A stretch of 64,000 bases of DNA from Bimastos eiseni (taxonomy: Eukaryota; Annelida; Clitellata; Crassiclitellata; Lumbricidae): NCBI GenBank assembly GCA_959347315.1, contig OY365806.1:25057400-25121399 (forward strand). Direction: 5' to 3'. This document shows positions 22,572 through 34,815 of this stretch, in pieces. Numbering within the stretch: position 1 is the first letter of the stretch; every line of letters begins with the position of its first letter. Under the pieces are notes generated by a model that made no database searches, was not told the DNA's origin, and saw only the letters and a list, made by a program, of their open reading frames with translations. Made by a program: the position numbers and the translations under genes.

Positions 22572-25500
22572 ACCTCTCTCCCTCTCTCCATCCCTCTCCC
22601 TCTCTCCATCCCTCTCCCTCTCTCCATCCCTCTCCCTCTCTCCATCCCTCTCCCTCTCTCAATCCCTCTCTTCATCCCTCTCCCTCTCTTCATCCCTCTC
22701 CCTCTCTTCATCCCTCTCCCTCTCTCCATCCCTCTCCCTCTCTTCATCCCTCTCCCTCTCTCCATCCCTCTCCCTCTCTCCATCCCTCTCCCTCTCTCAA
22801 TCTCTCTCTCCATCCCTCTCCCTCTCTCCATCCCTCTCCCTCTCTCCATCCCTCTCCCTCTCTTCATCCCTCTCCCTCTCTTCATCCCTCTCCCTCTCTT
22901 CATCCCTCTCCCTCTCTCCATCCCTCTCCCTCTCTCCATCCCTCTCCCTCTCTCCATCCCTCTCCCTCTCTTCATCCCTCTCCCTCTCTTCATCCCTCTC
23001 CCTCTCTCCATCCATCTCTTCATCCCTCTCCCTCTCTCCATCCCTCTCTCCATCCCTCTCCCTCTCTCCATCCCTCTCTTCATCCCTCTCCCTCTCTCCA
23101 TCCCTCTCCCTCTCTCCATCCCTCTCTTCATCCCTCTCCCTCTCTCCATCCCTCTCCCTCTCTCCATCCCTCTCCCTCTCTCCATCCCTCTCCCTCTCTC
23201 AATCCCTCTCTCCATCCCTCTCCCTCTCTCCATCCCTCTCCCTCTCTCCATCCCTCTCCCTCTCTCCATCCCTCTCCCTCTCTTCATCCCTCTCCCTCTC
23301 TTCATCCCTCTCCCTCTCTTCATCCCTCTCCCTCTCTCCATCCCTCTCTTCATCCCTCTCCCTCTCTCCATCCCTCTCTTCATCCCTCTCCCTCTCTCCA
23401 TCCCTCTCTTCATCCCTCTCCCTCTCTCCATCCCTCTCCCTCTCTTCATCCCTCTCCCTCTCTCCATCCCTCTCCCTCTCTCCATCCCTCTCCCTCTCTC
23501 CATCCCTCTCTTCATCCCTCTCCCTCTCTCCATCCCTCTCCCTCTCTTCATCCCTCTCCCTCTCTCCATCCCTCTCTTCATCCCTCTCCCTCTCTCCATC
23601 CCTCTCTTCATCCCTCTCCCTCTCTCCATCCCTCTCCCTCTCTCCATCCCTCTCTTCATCCCTCTCCCTCTCTCCATCCCTCTCTTCATCCCTCTCCCTC
23701 TCTCCATCCCTCTCTTCATCCCTCTCCCTCTCTCCATCCCTCTCCCTCTCTCCATCCCTCTCTTCATCCCTCTCCCTCTCTCCATCCCTCTCTTCATCCC
23801 TCTCCCTCTCTCCATCCCTCTCTTCATCCCTCTCCCTCTCTCCATCCCTCTCTTCATCCCTCTCCCTCTCTCCATCCCTCTCCCTCTCTTCATCCCTCTC
23901 CCTCTCTCCATCCCTCTCCCTCTCTCCATCCCTCTCCCTCTCTCCATCCCTCTCCCTCTCTCAATCCCTCTCTCCATCCCTCTCTTCATTCCTCTCCCTC
24001 TCTCCATCCTCTCTTCATCCCTCTCCCTCTCTTCATCCCTCTCCCTCTCTCCATCCCTCTCTTCATCCCTCTCCCTCTCTCCATCCCTCTCCCTCTCTCC
24101 ATCCCTCTCTTCATCCCTCTCCCTCTCTCCATCCCTCTCCCTCTCTCCATCCCTCTCTTCATCCCTCTCCCTCTCTCCATCCCTCTCTTCATCCCTCCCC
24201 TCTCTCCATCCCTCTCTTCATCCCTCTCCTCTCTCCATCCCTCTCTTCATCCTCTCCCTCTCTCCATCCCTCTCCCTCTCTCCATCCCTCTCTCCATCCC
24301 TCTCCCTCTCTCAATCCCTCTCTCCATCCCTCTCTTCATCCCTCTCCCTCTCTTCATCCCTCTCCCTCTCTCCATCCCTCTCTCATCCCTCTCCCTCTCT
24401 CCATCCCTCTCTTCATCCCTCTCCCTCTCTCCATCCCTCTCTTCATCCCTCTCCCTCTCTCCCTCTCTCAATCCCTCTCTCCAACCCTCTCTTCATCCCT
24501 CTCCCTCTCTCCATCCCTCTCCCTCTCTCCATCCCTCTCCCTCTCTTCATCCCTCTCCCTCTCTTCATCCCTCTCCTCTCCATCCACTCTTCATCCCTCT
24601 CCTCTCTCATCCCTCTCCCTCTCTCCCTCTCTCAATCCTCTCTCCATCCCTCACTTCATCCCTCTCCCTCTCTTCATCCCTCTCCCTCTCTCCATCCCTC
24701 TCTTCATCCCTCTCCCTCTCTCCCTCTCTCCATCCCTCTCCCTCTCTCCATCCCTCTCTTCATCCCTCTCCCTCTCTCCATCCCTCTCTTCATCCCTCTC
24801 CCTCTCTCCCTCTCTCAATCCCTCTCTCCATCCCTCTCTTCATCCCTCTCCCTCTCTCCATCCCTCTCCCTCTCTCCATCCCTCTCCCTCTCTTCATCCC
24901 TCTCCCTCTCTTCATCCCTCTCCCTCTCTCCATCCCTCTCTTCATCCCTCTCCCTCTCTCCATCCCTCTCCATCCCTCTCCCTCTCTCCATCCCTCTCTT
25001 CATCCCTCTCCTTCTCTCCATCCCTCTCCCTCTCTTCATCCCTCTCCCTCTCTCCATCCCTCTCTTCATCCCTCTCCCTCTCTCCCCTCTCTCATCCCTC
25101 TCTCCATCCCTCTCTTCATCCCTCTCCCTCTCTCCATCCCTCTCCCTCTCTCCATCCCTCTCCCTCTCTTCATCCCTCTCCCTCTCTTCATCCCTCTCCC
25201 TCTCTCCATCCCTCTCTTCATCCCTCTCCCTCTCTCCATCCCTCTCTTCATCCCTCTCCCTCTCTCCCTCTCTCCATCCCTCTCCCTCTCTCCATCCCTC
25301 TCTTCATCCCTCTCCCTCTCTCCATCCCTCTCTTCATCCCTCTCCCTCTCTCCCTCTCTCAATCCCTCTCTCCATCCCTCTCTTCATCCCTCTCCCTCTC
25401 TCCATCCCTCTCCCTCTCTTCATCCCTCTCCCTCTCTCCATCCCTCTCCCTCTCTTCATCCCTCTCCCTCTCTTCATCCCTCTCCCTCTCTCCATCCCTC

Positions 25501-26508
25501 TCTTCATCCCTCTCCCTCTCTCCATCCCTCTCTTCATCCCTCTCCCTCTCTCCATCCCTCTCTTCATCCCTCTCCCTCTCTCCATCCCTCTCCCTCTCTT
25601 CATCCCTCTCCCTCTCTCCATCCCTCTCCCTCTCTTCATCCCTCTCCCTCTCTCCATCCCTCTCCCTCTCTTCATCCCTCTCCCTCTCTCCATCCCTCTC
25701 CCTCTCTTCATCCCTCTCCTCTCTCCATCCCTCTCTTCATCCCTCTCCCTCTCTCCATCCCTCTCCCTCTCTTCATCCCTCTCCCTCTCTCCATCCCTCT
25801 CCCTCTCTTCATCCCTCTCCCTCTCTCCATCCCTCTCTTCATCCCTCTCCCTCTCTCCATCCCTCTCCCTCTCTCAATCCCTCTCTTCATCCCTCTCCCT
25901 CTCTCCATCCCTCTCTTCATCCCTCTCCCTCTCTTCATCCCTCTCCCTCTCTCCATCCCTCTCTTCATCCCTCTCCCTCTCTCCATCCCTCTCCCTCTCT
26001 CCATCCCTCTCTTCATCCCTCTCCCTCTCTCCATCCCTCTCTTCATCCCTCTCCCTCTCTTCATCCCTCTCCCTCTCTTCATCCCTCTCCCTCTCTCCAT
26101 CCCTCTCTTCATCCCTCTCCCTCTCTCCATCCCTCTCCCTCTCTCCATCCCTCTCTTCATCCCTCTCCCTCTCTCCATCCCTCTCCCTCTCTCCATCCCT
26201 CTCTTCATCCCTCTCCCTCTCTCCATCCCTCTCTTCATCCCTCTCCCTCTCTTCATCCCTCTCCCTCTCTCCATCCCTCTCCCTCTCTCCATCCCTCTCT
26301 TCATCCCTCTCCCTCTCTCAATCCCTCTCTTCATCCCTCTCTCCATCCCTCTCCCTCTCTCCATCCCTCTCCCTCTCTCAATCCCTCTCTCCATCCCTCT
26401 CTTCATCCCTCTCCCTCTCTTCATCCCTCTCCCTCTCTCCATCCCTCTCTTCATCCCTCTCCCTCTCTCCATCCCTCTCCCTCTCTCCATCCCTCTCTCC
26501 ATCCCTCC
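22572..26508. repeat. 3.9-kb CTCTCC/CCATCC minisatellite
   Basis: The array is built from an 18-bp unit CCATCCCTCTCCCTCTCT, its TCAT-starting variant, a 12-bp short form CCATCCCTCTCT and occasional CAAT-starting units. All are multiples of six, so three forward frames stay open for over 1,000 codons as Ser/Leu/Pro-rich strings; none is a gene. Between about 24,000 and 25,400 single-base losses shift phase, and the CCCTCTCTCCCTCTCTCAAT marker recurs at about 24451, 24613, 24805 and 25345, suggesting higher-order copies. The minus strand is purine-only over long stretches with GGG every 6-12 bases. Confidence 0.97.
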
Positions 26509-26657
26509 CTTACTCCCTTTGCTTGCTGTGGTCCTCACCTGTGATTGGTTGATGGATGTAGATCTGATTCGTCCAAATGAAATTACGTCTGTTCACTTGC
26601 ATCTCTATCCGAGGCTTCTCTCTCCATTCCTCCCGTACTCCCTCCTTCTCTCTCTCT

Positions 26658-26694
<37 letters not shown>

Positions 26695-26815
26695 AGTTCA
26701 TATCTTCTTCCTTTCTTCCATCTTTTCTTCCTTCACTTCTTTCTATAAGCTTCTTCTCAGGCTCAGAATGCAATGAATTCATACAGCCGTCACTCATTTG
26801 ATTGTGCTGTTGATG

Positions 26816-26888
26816 ATGACAACGACGCGACGACGACTAAGATGATGACAACGACGAAGGCAATGACGCTGTTGATAGTGATGATGAT

Positions 26889-26943
<55 letters not shown>

Positions 26944-26946
26944 ACT
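26816..26946. repeat. GATGACGACGAC array
   Basis: A 12-bp GATGACGACGAC unit repeats about five times within wider GAC/GAT trinucleotide DNA. Confidence 0.9.
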
Positions 26947-27654
26947 GCGTTGATTATACGATGCTTGTATTCTTTTGTGCGACCTAATAGGTCAGCTGAC
27001 GATTCGTGGTCTTCTCATGGATTGCGATGTCATTGAATCGGACATTACAAAAGTCCTCCAGCTGCGCCTCCACGGGCACTGGCGGGCGTCCCCGACTGTC
27101 TGTGTGTCTGTTTTGTCTGTCTTTCTATCTGTCTGTCTGTCTGTGTGTCTCGTAGAAGCGACATCCGTAGTCGTTGATTTCTAACATCAGATGAAAGAAA
27201 CGTCACCGATCCCAGAAGAAACATTAGCTGAGGAGCGACCGCTGCCTATCAAGACCTATATTATGCGCTGATACCAGCTTAAGCATGTCAGCAATAATTC
27301 AGTGCGCTACCGGTCAGTCTTCTCAGCGCTACCTGTAAACCTTTTTCAACGCGCTTTGAATGATAGCTCTCATGTAATGTAAATAGCACTTCTAAAAATG
27401 GTCTTCACCCACAAAAGCCACGTCAGAGGGAGCAGCTTATTCACCAGTGTCATAAAACATATGTAAAATCAAGTCCGCAATAGCGTTCCTGTGTCAGGTC
27501 AAATTCCAAGCCAAGGAGGTTGACGACAGAATCATCAATAGGCCAATCAATAAATAATTATTTAGAAATGGTGTTACGTGATTTTTTTAATTCAGTCGAC
27601 TGAACAACGAATTGCCGTTCATGATATGTTGTATATAATATGTTGTTCATAATT

Positions 27655-27733
27655 CGCTAAACATAATATGCTGTAGGCCTACATAATATGCTGTACATAA
27701 TATGCTGTACATAATATGCTGTACATAATATGG
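27655..27733. repeat. ACATAATATGCTGT tandem repeat
   Basis: Five 14-15 bp units; the second is preceded by a TAGGCCTA octamer in place of part of a unit. Confidence 0.85.
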
Positions 27734-29227
27734 TAAATCAGACTTGCTATCAGTTTGCCACCAGGTAGACCCTTAGCCAGACGAACCACATCACAGGCAG
27801 TAGTCAGAGAGCCAGACCAGAAAATAGTACATACAATGTGGACCTCGTGAGGTTATTGTAGGGCGCTATATAATTGTTCATGTACATACCTTAGATACGT
27901 CGCCATATGTGACAGACTCCCTGACGTGGCTTTTGTGGGCGCTGAGAAATTTTCGAAGATTAACAATACATTACATTACGTTACTGGGTATAAATGAATA
28001 ATTACTGGCATAAAGCCGCTGAAATTTTCTTGAAATGCTCTTTATAAATTCTGCATTACATTAACAATTGAAACTTAGTTGGCTTTCATTCGGCGACTTC
28101 TTTTCTGCTGGTCCTCTGCCTCATAGGCTGGTTCAAACGTCCGATGTGGCCAATTCACTCGCTGTTTGGACTAATTTTAGCTGTCCATGCATCTCCATCT
28201 GTCTTCGTGCAATGCATCATATTTATAACCCAACAATTCTTCACCTAACTTATTCTGATCATCGACCAAAGTCTGATTGAGTCAATAAATTACAGGAAAA
28301 TTTCTACCTAAAGTTGAACATTGAGAGAACAGACTGCCGTTTACAACTACGATGATAAGATTGATGAAAGTTATAAATGCGCCTGAAATTTTCTTATTAC
28401 TAATAATATTATGGGATTGCTAATATGGTGTCATGCACGACGCCTCAAATATGCGCAGAAGGTTACATTAGCTATATATATATCGAGTCTCCTTCTCTGT
28501 GCGCGTCCAATCCATTTCCTTTGTCAGTTTGGTATTTGAACTTCCTCCCTCCTCGAGATTATCTACTTCTGACGAGCTCTTATATGTAGTTTTCTCACAC
28601 GTCTGCCCACTTTTCTATAGTTTCGACTACTTTCCAGCTATTATTAATATCTTGAGCCCCATTTGCAAGCTACCCATTAATCTTCTACATGTCTTTCGGA
28701 TCTATTCCTACCCGTATAAATAAAAATTATATAGAATGCGCGAAATTACCTTATCCAGTCAACTCTATCAAATGCATTGTTGTCCCGACATAGTTCGATA
28801 TGTCGTCGACATCCTAGAAAAACATTGACATAGTCACATAGAAAAATTCCGCCAGCCACCTGCCAAGCAGGTAGGCGTATGCCAGACGGCTGGCCAATTC
28901 GATTCACGCATTTAGTACGCAGTTATAATGACATGTCGTCTTCCTCGATCCGATATCGATGTCATTTCTCGCACAGGTTTCTCTAATATCGCCAAATTGC
29001 GTTCCCGTCAATGGGTACTGTGGCATTTGACAGGGCGATGGTGCCATTCATCACCCACCCACCCCCACGCACACACTCACTCTGTTTAGTACGCAGCGGT
29101 TAGTACGCGTCTGCTCTTTTGCTGCACCGGGAACATCGTTCATTTAGCAGCGAGGCTCTTTACGTAAGACAAAATCCGCAACCTGTTGATGGACGAAGAG
29201 GCAGTTCGCAGACGAAGAGAAGAAGTA

Positions 29228-30021
29228 AAGAAGAAGAAGAAGAAGAAGAAGAAGAAGAAGAAGAAGAAGAAGAAGAAGAAGAAGAAGAAGAAGAAGAAGA
29301 AGAAGAAGAAGAAGAAGAAGAAGAAGAAGAAGAAGAAGAAGAAGAAGAAGAAGAAGAAGAAGAAGAAGAAGAAGAAGAAGAAGAAGAAGAAGAAGAAGAA
29401 GAAGAAGAAGAAGAAGAAGAAGAAGAAGAAGAAGAAGAAGAAGAAGAAGAAGAAGAAGAAGAAGAAGAAGAAGAAGAAGAAGAAGAAGAAGAAGAAGAAG
29501 AAGAAGAAGAAGAAGAAGAAGAAGAAGAAGAAGAAGAAGAAGAGAAGAAGAAGAAGAAGAAGAAGAAGAAGAAGAAGAAGAAGAAGAAGAAGAAGAAGAA
29601 GAAGAAGAAGAAGAAGAAGAAGAAGAAGAAGAAGAAGAAGAAGAAGAAGAAGAAGAAGAAGAAGAAGAAGAAGAAGAAGAAGAAGAAGAAGAAGAAGAAG
29701 AAGAAGAAGAAGAAGAAGAAGAAGAAGAAGAAGAAGAAGAAGAAGAAGAAGAAGAAGAAGAAGAAGAAGAAGAAGAAGAAGAAGAAGAAGAAGAAGAAGA
29801 AGAAGAAGAAGAAGAAGAAGAAGAAGAAGAAGAAGAAGAAGAAGAAGAAGAAGAAGAAGAAGAAGAAGAAGAAGAAGAAGAAGAAGAAGAAGAAGAAGAA
29901 GAAGAAGAAGAAGAAGAAGAAGAAGAAGAAGAAGAAGAAGAAGAAGAAGAAGAAGAAGAAGAAGAAGAAGAAGAAGAAGAAGAAGAAGAAGAAGAAGAAG
30001 AAGAAGAAGAAGAAGAAGAAG
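29228..30021 (+). repeat. (GAA)~264 trinucleotide tract
   Basis: About 794 bp of AAG/GAA repeat with a single visible interruption, a missing A in AGAGAAG at 29541-29544. This splits it into about 105 and 159 units. The near purity suggests recent expansion or strong homogenisation. Frames read as poly-Glu, poly-Lys or poly-Arg (or Ser/Leu/Phe on the other strand) and switch at the interruption; none is a gene. Confidence 0.98.
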
Positions 30022-30099
30022 CCAAATGACATTATTACGTTCACGCAAATACCTTCGTCTTCTTTCGTTCAGTAGCATTTCTCATATCACGCTATAACT

Positions 30100-30420
30100 G
30101 TATCTAAGTTTGCCTCTGTGCCTCTCTCTGTCTCTGCCTGTGACTGTCTGTCTCTTTGAGACTTGTTGTCTCAGAATATGTCTGTCTTTCGGTCTGTCTG
30201 TCTTAGAATATGTCTGTCTCTGTCTATACCTTTGTTGCTCTCTGTCTGTCTGTCCCTCTCTTTCTTTGTCTGTGTATGCCTATCTGTAACTGCCTCTGTC
30301 TGTCTGCCTGTCTGTCTTCGTCTGTCTCTGTCTGTCTCTTTGTATCTCTGTCTGCCTGTCTCTGTCTGTCTATCTGTATGTCTGTCTGTCTCTCTCCGTC
30401 AGTGCATGCAATCTTAGTTA
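30100..30420. repeat. TCTG/TCTGCC degenerate microsatellite
   Basis: CTGTCTGTCTCTG-type DNA with frequent variants; the flanks are unique. Confidence 0.85.
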
Positions 30421-31140
30421 TACGCAGGCATTGCATTTCCAACCATTCTTAACTATAACACGACTACTGTACATGTATGTCTATAAGTCTGACTGCCTTT
30501 CACTTCCTCTGTCTGTGTCCTTCTGCATGTCTGTGTATGTATGTCTGCTTCGTGAATCAACGGATAGAGTAAGTGAAGGATAGTGGAAGAGATGGGGAAG
30601 GGATGGACTGAGGAAGTGATGTAGGGACGGTCAGAGGGACGGAGGGAGAAAAGCAGCAGGTGATATTAGTAGGCCCAGTAGTAATAATGGTCGTCGTCGG
30701 CGCCCAGTTGGCTTCCGAGAAACCGAAGCTAAGTGAAGTCGACGCTGTCTGCCTCCTCCGTTTCATCGGTCTCTCTCCGTGCCAGTCTCTGTGTCGTCTT
30801 CTCTGTTCTTGTCTGTCCGTCCCACTTAGTCACAAAAATAGTTTCGACGGCAGAAAATGCTCTCATCATATTATTTCCACTAACTTAGCCATCTTTCTCT
30901 TCCTCTCCTCCTTCTTCTCATCACCAACATCGTCATCTTCATCATCGTCATCACCACCACCACCAGCAGCAACAACTGCGCTTAAAGTAGCGAAATTAAA
31001 CCCAGAGTAATGGATGGTTGTCAGTTTTACTAACCATCCGTCCCTATGCCTTTCTTTTTCTGTTCAGTTGTCTGTCTGACTGTTTGTCATATGTTTTCCT
31101 GTCTGGCAAGTGGCAAAGATGTTTCTTGAACCTATACCTA
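30421..31140. other. Intergenic, nothing recognised
   Basis: No supported exon. CATCAT/CACCACC low complexity lies near 30925-30975. Confidence 0.5.
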
Positions 31141-31146
31141 TTTAAC

Positions 31147-31310
31147 ATAGCCTTAACAACACCGAGGCGGGAATCAAATTAACTGTATACATGGGACTGG
31201 TGAATAAGCTTCGATTTGCTGACGACATTGTCCTCTGTCGGAACCTGTCTTATTATGCGGCGAGCGACAGCGTAGGTCAGTTGCAAAAGACGAATATTGA
31301 TGACATCTCT
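31147..31310 (+). pseudogene. LINE RT palm fragment (FADD)
   Basis: The frame gives EAGIKLTVYMG then NKLRFADDIVLC. LRFADDIVL is the catalytic palm motif of RTE/L1-type non-LTR reverse transcriptases, with the preceding 'GI.(V/L)' strand in place. Homology fades within about 50 codons on both sides, so it is a small orphan fragment rather than an element. Confidence 0.6.
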
Positions 31311-32775
31311 GTCTACAGTCAAGAGGAAATTATTCGCGGCATTTCTATTCTAGTCTCATCCTCCTGTTTTTCAAAATTGTCCCAATCTCTTCCACTGTCT
31401 ATCTGTCCATCTGGCTGTGTCTGTCTCTGCCCGTCATGTGAGTGTGGCTGTTTTTCGTTTTTTAATAGTCTGCTTCCATATTTAGTAACCAAACAACGTC
31501 GAGCGATTGAATTAACTCTTAATATTGGAGCGACGTGAAAAGAGGAAGATGGCGAGGAAGAACAGCTCGCAGTGAGAGTAGGAGGAGGAAGTAAGAGGAA
31601 GAGAGGAAGGAAAGGAGGACGACACAGGGAAAGAAAAGAAAGTGGAGGATGAAGAAAAAGAGGAATGGAGTGAAGATGAAGAGTGGTAAAAGAGGAGGCG
31701 TCGGAAATGAAGGAACAATTGAGATGAGTTGATTATTCAGTTAATCTGAAAAGTTCGTTTCTAATCGCCGTTTTCATCTCATTAATATGATGGCGCTAAA
31801 TAAAACAGTTGTCACTGCATTTTATTTCATCCGCTGTCAGTTGTTGAACAACAACAACGACAATAACCAACAGCAGCAGCGACTCATGTCGACCATCTTG
31901 CTGTTGTGAGCGCCATTGGATCTGCCGTTGGTTCGCTTGGTCTCTGTAGGCGGTGACTGCGAGTCTTACGATCAGGAGGTCAGATCATCATCAGAGAAAA
32001 AATGTGTTCGACATTTAAACTCTACTTGGCGTTCCTGTCTACTAAACCAAAACTCACCAATCACCATACACTGTCAGTGGGAAGATCAGACAACAGGGAG
32101 AGGACTGGCCACCTGTCCTTACAGGTCAAGGTCTAAATTTAGGTCGCCAACACAACATACCCAAGATACTCAGGCTATTTACGGACTGCTTTTCTTCTCT
32201 CTCTCCCCTTGGCGAATTCTCCCCTTCTGTTTGTCTAAATAAATCTTCCAACTACTCCGTGAACCGCATAAAACTGTCCCTGGACATTGTGGCGACCGTA
32301 CAACACGTTGAACAGACACAGCATTGATGATCGTGTTCTACGGAGAGAGACACTGCTCTCGCCTCTTAATGGCGCCGTCGAGTTCGCTGGCAATCTCGAG
32401 ATTTTTACTGCGTCCAAAAAGACGAATTTGCTGAAACCATCTTACTCGCACGCTCTCAGTCAAAACAAAATAGTCAGACAGGTAAGATCAAATCTGGTTG
32501 ACAAAATGAATACACGAAGGAAGAGAAAAGGATGAAGGAAGTTGTAGAAGTAACCATTAGATTGAGGAGAAGGAAACGAAGAAATGATGCAGGAATTAAA
32601 CATATGATGGAAGGAAGGAAGGACGGAAGGAGTGAGCAGGCAAACAAAGGAGGTAGGGAGGAAAAGACAGACGCAGGGAGTGGTGAAAATATTCAGCGGA
32701 AAGGAGAGAGGGAGGGGTCGGTTGAAGCTTTTAAGGCGAGGAATGTTGGGCGAAGCACTCAGATAGACTTGGCTT
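31311..32775. other. Intergenic, one exon-like segment
   Basis: A plus-strand open segment at about 32287-32480 ends at CAG|GTAAGA, a good splice donor. It has no recognisable domain and no clear acceptor or partner exon, so I do not call a gene. Purine-rich low complexity lies at 31540-31720 and 32515-32730. Confidence 0.35.
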
Positions 32776-32779
32776 CATA

Positions 32780-33045
32780 ATTTGCCTTCGCTTGCCTCCC
32801 ATTCTCCTCCTCCTTCTCCTCTTTCTCCTTCTTCTCCACCTCTTCATCCTTCTCCTTGTCATCTTCCTCCTCCTTCTCCTCTTCCTCCTTCTGCTCCACC
32901 TCGTCTTCCTCCTCCTTCTCCTCTTCCTCCCCCTTCTCCACCTCGTCCTCCTTCTCCTCTTCCTCCTTCTTCTCCACCTCGTCCTTCTTTTCCCTTTCTT
33001 CCTCTTCCTCCTCCTACTCCTCCTCTTCTCCCCTCCTACTCTTCG
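32780..33045. repeat. CTCCTCCTTCT-type pyrimidine repeat
   Basis: Degenerate repeats of TCCTCCTTCTCCTCTTCC with CACCTCGTC variants. Basic or acidic frames on the minus strand are low-complexity artefacts. Confidence 0.9.
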
Positions 33046-33329
33046 GAAAATGATTCCTCTTCTGTTGACGACGTTCGTTCGTTCGTTCATCAGCTGCTGC
33101 CAGAAGTCCTATCCATCCGCTGAAGACGCACCGCTGAGAGAGACAAACAGAGACAGGAAGAGAGACAGAGACAGAGACAGAGAGAGATAAATAGAGACAG
33201 TGAGTCGATTGGCTGCGACAGTCTCGCGCTTCTGCATTGCCATCTCTAATGCACTCTCAATCAGCGACCTCTGTCTCTGTCCTTGTCTCAGCTGCTGTCT
33301 ATACCGCTGGCTGTCACTGTCTCTCCTTT

Positions 33330-34000
33330 TCTCTCTTCTGGTCGGCTCTTCTCAACTCACCTTTACTCACCTAAACACTACTTTACCCCACTCAACTCTT
33401 CTCTTCTCTCCCATGGCCTACTCTACTCTTCTCAATTCTACTCTACCTTGTACTCCCGTCTAACCTTACCAAAGCCTATCTACTCCACTCCCCGTTTCTC
33501 TACCCTACGTAACCCTCCTCTACCCCAACCAAATCTACACACCTCTCTCCTATTATACTCTTTTACTCGAACTTACTCTAGTGCACGGTCTATACCCCTC
33601 CCTACTCTGCTTCATCCAATTCTACCTACCTACCACTCTAATCTAATCTACTACACCCTACGCCATTCTACTCTGCTCTTCTTTCTTATCCTCGGCTGCC
33701 CTCTATCGTCTTCTCTCTGTACTATCCCTCTGCATCAACACGCTCTTTTATCTCTTCCTTCTCATTATTCCCACTGTGCTCGTCGCATGTTCTCCCATCT
33801 CAGACCCCCTCTTTCTCCCTACTCCGTACCTAGAAATCTGTCCAACTCAATCTCTGCTATCCACCCTCCATCTACATTAACCTCCATATCTAACTTCTGC
33901 CTCTCCCTCCCTAACTCTTCTGAAGTTATCTATTTTCCCCACTTACTTCTTTCACCGTCATCACTGCGTCGTTTTCTCCTACCATCCTTCTCTCTGCCTG
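33330..34000. repeat. Degenerate CTCTACT pyrimidine-rich DNA
   Basis: C/T-rich DNA with many TCTACTC, CTCTTCTC and CTACC words, free of stops in one plus frame for about 260 codons because of composition. The translation is a Ser/Leu/Pro/Tyr mixture without domains, so I reject it as a gene. Confidence 0.6.
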
Positions 34001-34540
34001 ATCCAAATGATAGTTATGTAGACCCTCCTACGAAATATTCGATGATGTCACCGGCCAATTCTGAGTGAAGGACATGCGTATAGTCCTTACACATGGACCG
34101 TCAGAGTGGAAGCCAGTATCAACTAGGTAGGCCTAAATAGAGGAACTAGAGAAAGTGCTGCTGTGTATGGGGCCAGCGGCGTTTGAAGCCGACGGCGTAG
34201 CGCGGCAAACGCCATTAAAGTAGACGCATCAGATGTTAATAGTGCAGCGACGCTCCGGTCAGTGGGATATGGAAATTTTTTTATATCTATTTTATCGTTA
34301 TAATCTTTATCTCACGCCCCATTTAATTGGTTCCTACTTATATCAAATAAACGAATGAATCAAGGTATAAATAAATTTACAAATTACTAAGAATTACAAA
34401 TTTTATTGGTATCAACTAGGTTGCACTATGGTATGTCGTGACTTTACTTACTTGAGGTGATCAGGTTCATTTTCATCGAGTTGTAAAAATCAATAGTTCT
34501 TTGTCGTCATCATCTTGACGATGAGCTTAACGTTAACTTC
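34001..34540. other. Intergenic, nothing recognised
   Basis: AT-rich DNA with a short GC-rich palindrome-like segment near 34172-34215 (CGGCGTTT..AAACGCC). No exon seen. Confidence 0.5.
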
Positions 34541-34544
34541 CGCC

Positions 34545-34815
34545 ATCACTATCACCATCCTCACAGCCAAAACCATCATCATTCTCAAAATTACTACCAT
34601 CCTCCTCCTCACAATAATTACCACCACCATCATTCTCAATAATTACCACTACCATTACCACCACCGCCATCATCATCATCATCGTCATCATCATAATCAC
34701 CATCACCTCCACCACCTCCACCACTACCATCATCATCATCGTCGTCATCATCACAATTAATGCGATCAAAAGCATTATCCTTATAGTAACTACCACCACC
34801 ATCATCACCACACTT
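34545..34815. repeat. CATCAC/ATCACC trinucleotide-like repeat
   Basis: CACCATCATCAT and ACCATTACC words dominate. His-rich or Met/Val-rich frames are artefacts. Confidence 0.9.

Larger units (their letters stand above)
26509..29100. other. Intergenic with small repeats
   Basis: Contains (TA)n at 26660-26691, a GATGACGACGAC array at 26816-26946, an ACATAATATGCTGT array at about 27655-27733 and a GTCTGTCT stretch near 27100-27150. No exon is supported. Confidence 0.6.

Noticed and set aside
22267..26776. Three overlapping plus-strand frames of about 1,400 codons (Ser/Leu/Pro/His/Ile-rich) and minus-strand Met/Glu/Arg/Gly frames
   Set aside because: They exist only because the minisatellite units are multiples of three without stops; all frames are equally open and none has a domain or splice structure.
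29119..30097. Poly-Glu/Lys/Arg and poly-Leu/Ser/Phe frames of about 300 codons
   Set aside because: Translations of the GAA microsatellite in its different frames.
32287..32535. Possible plus-strand exon ending CAG|GTAAGA
   Set aside because: One donor motif is not enough; there is no acceptor, partner exon or recognisable protein.
33283..34068. 261-codon plus-strand frame
   Set aside because: Pyrimidine-rich degenerate repeat; composition explains the lack of stops and no domain is present.
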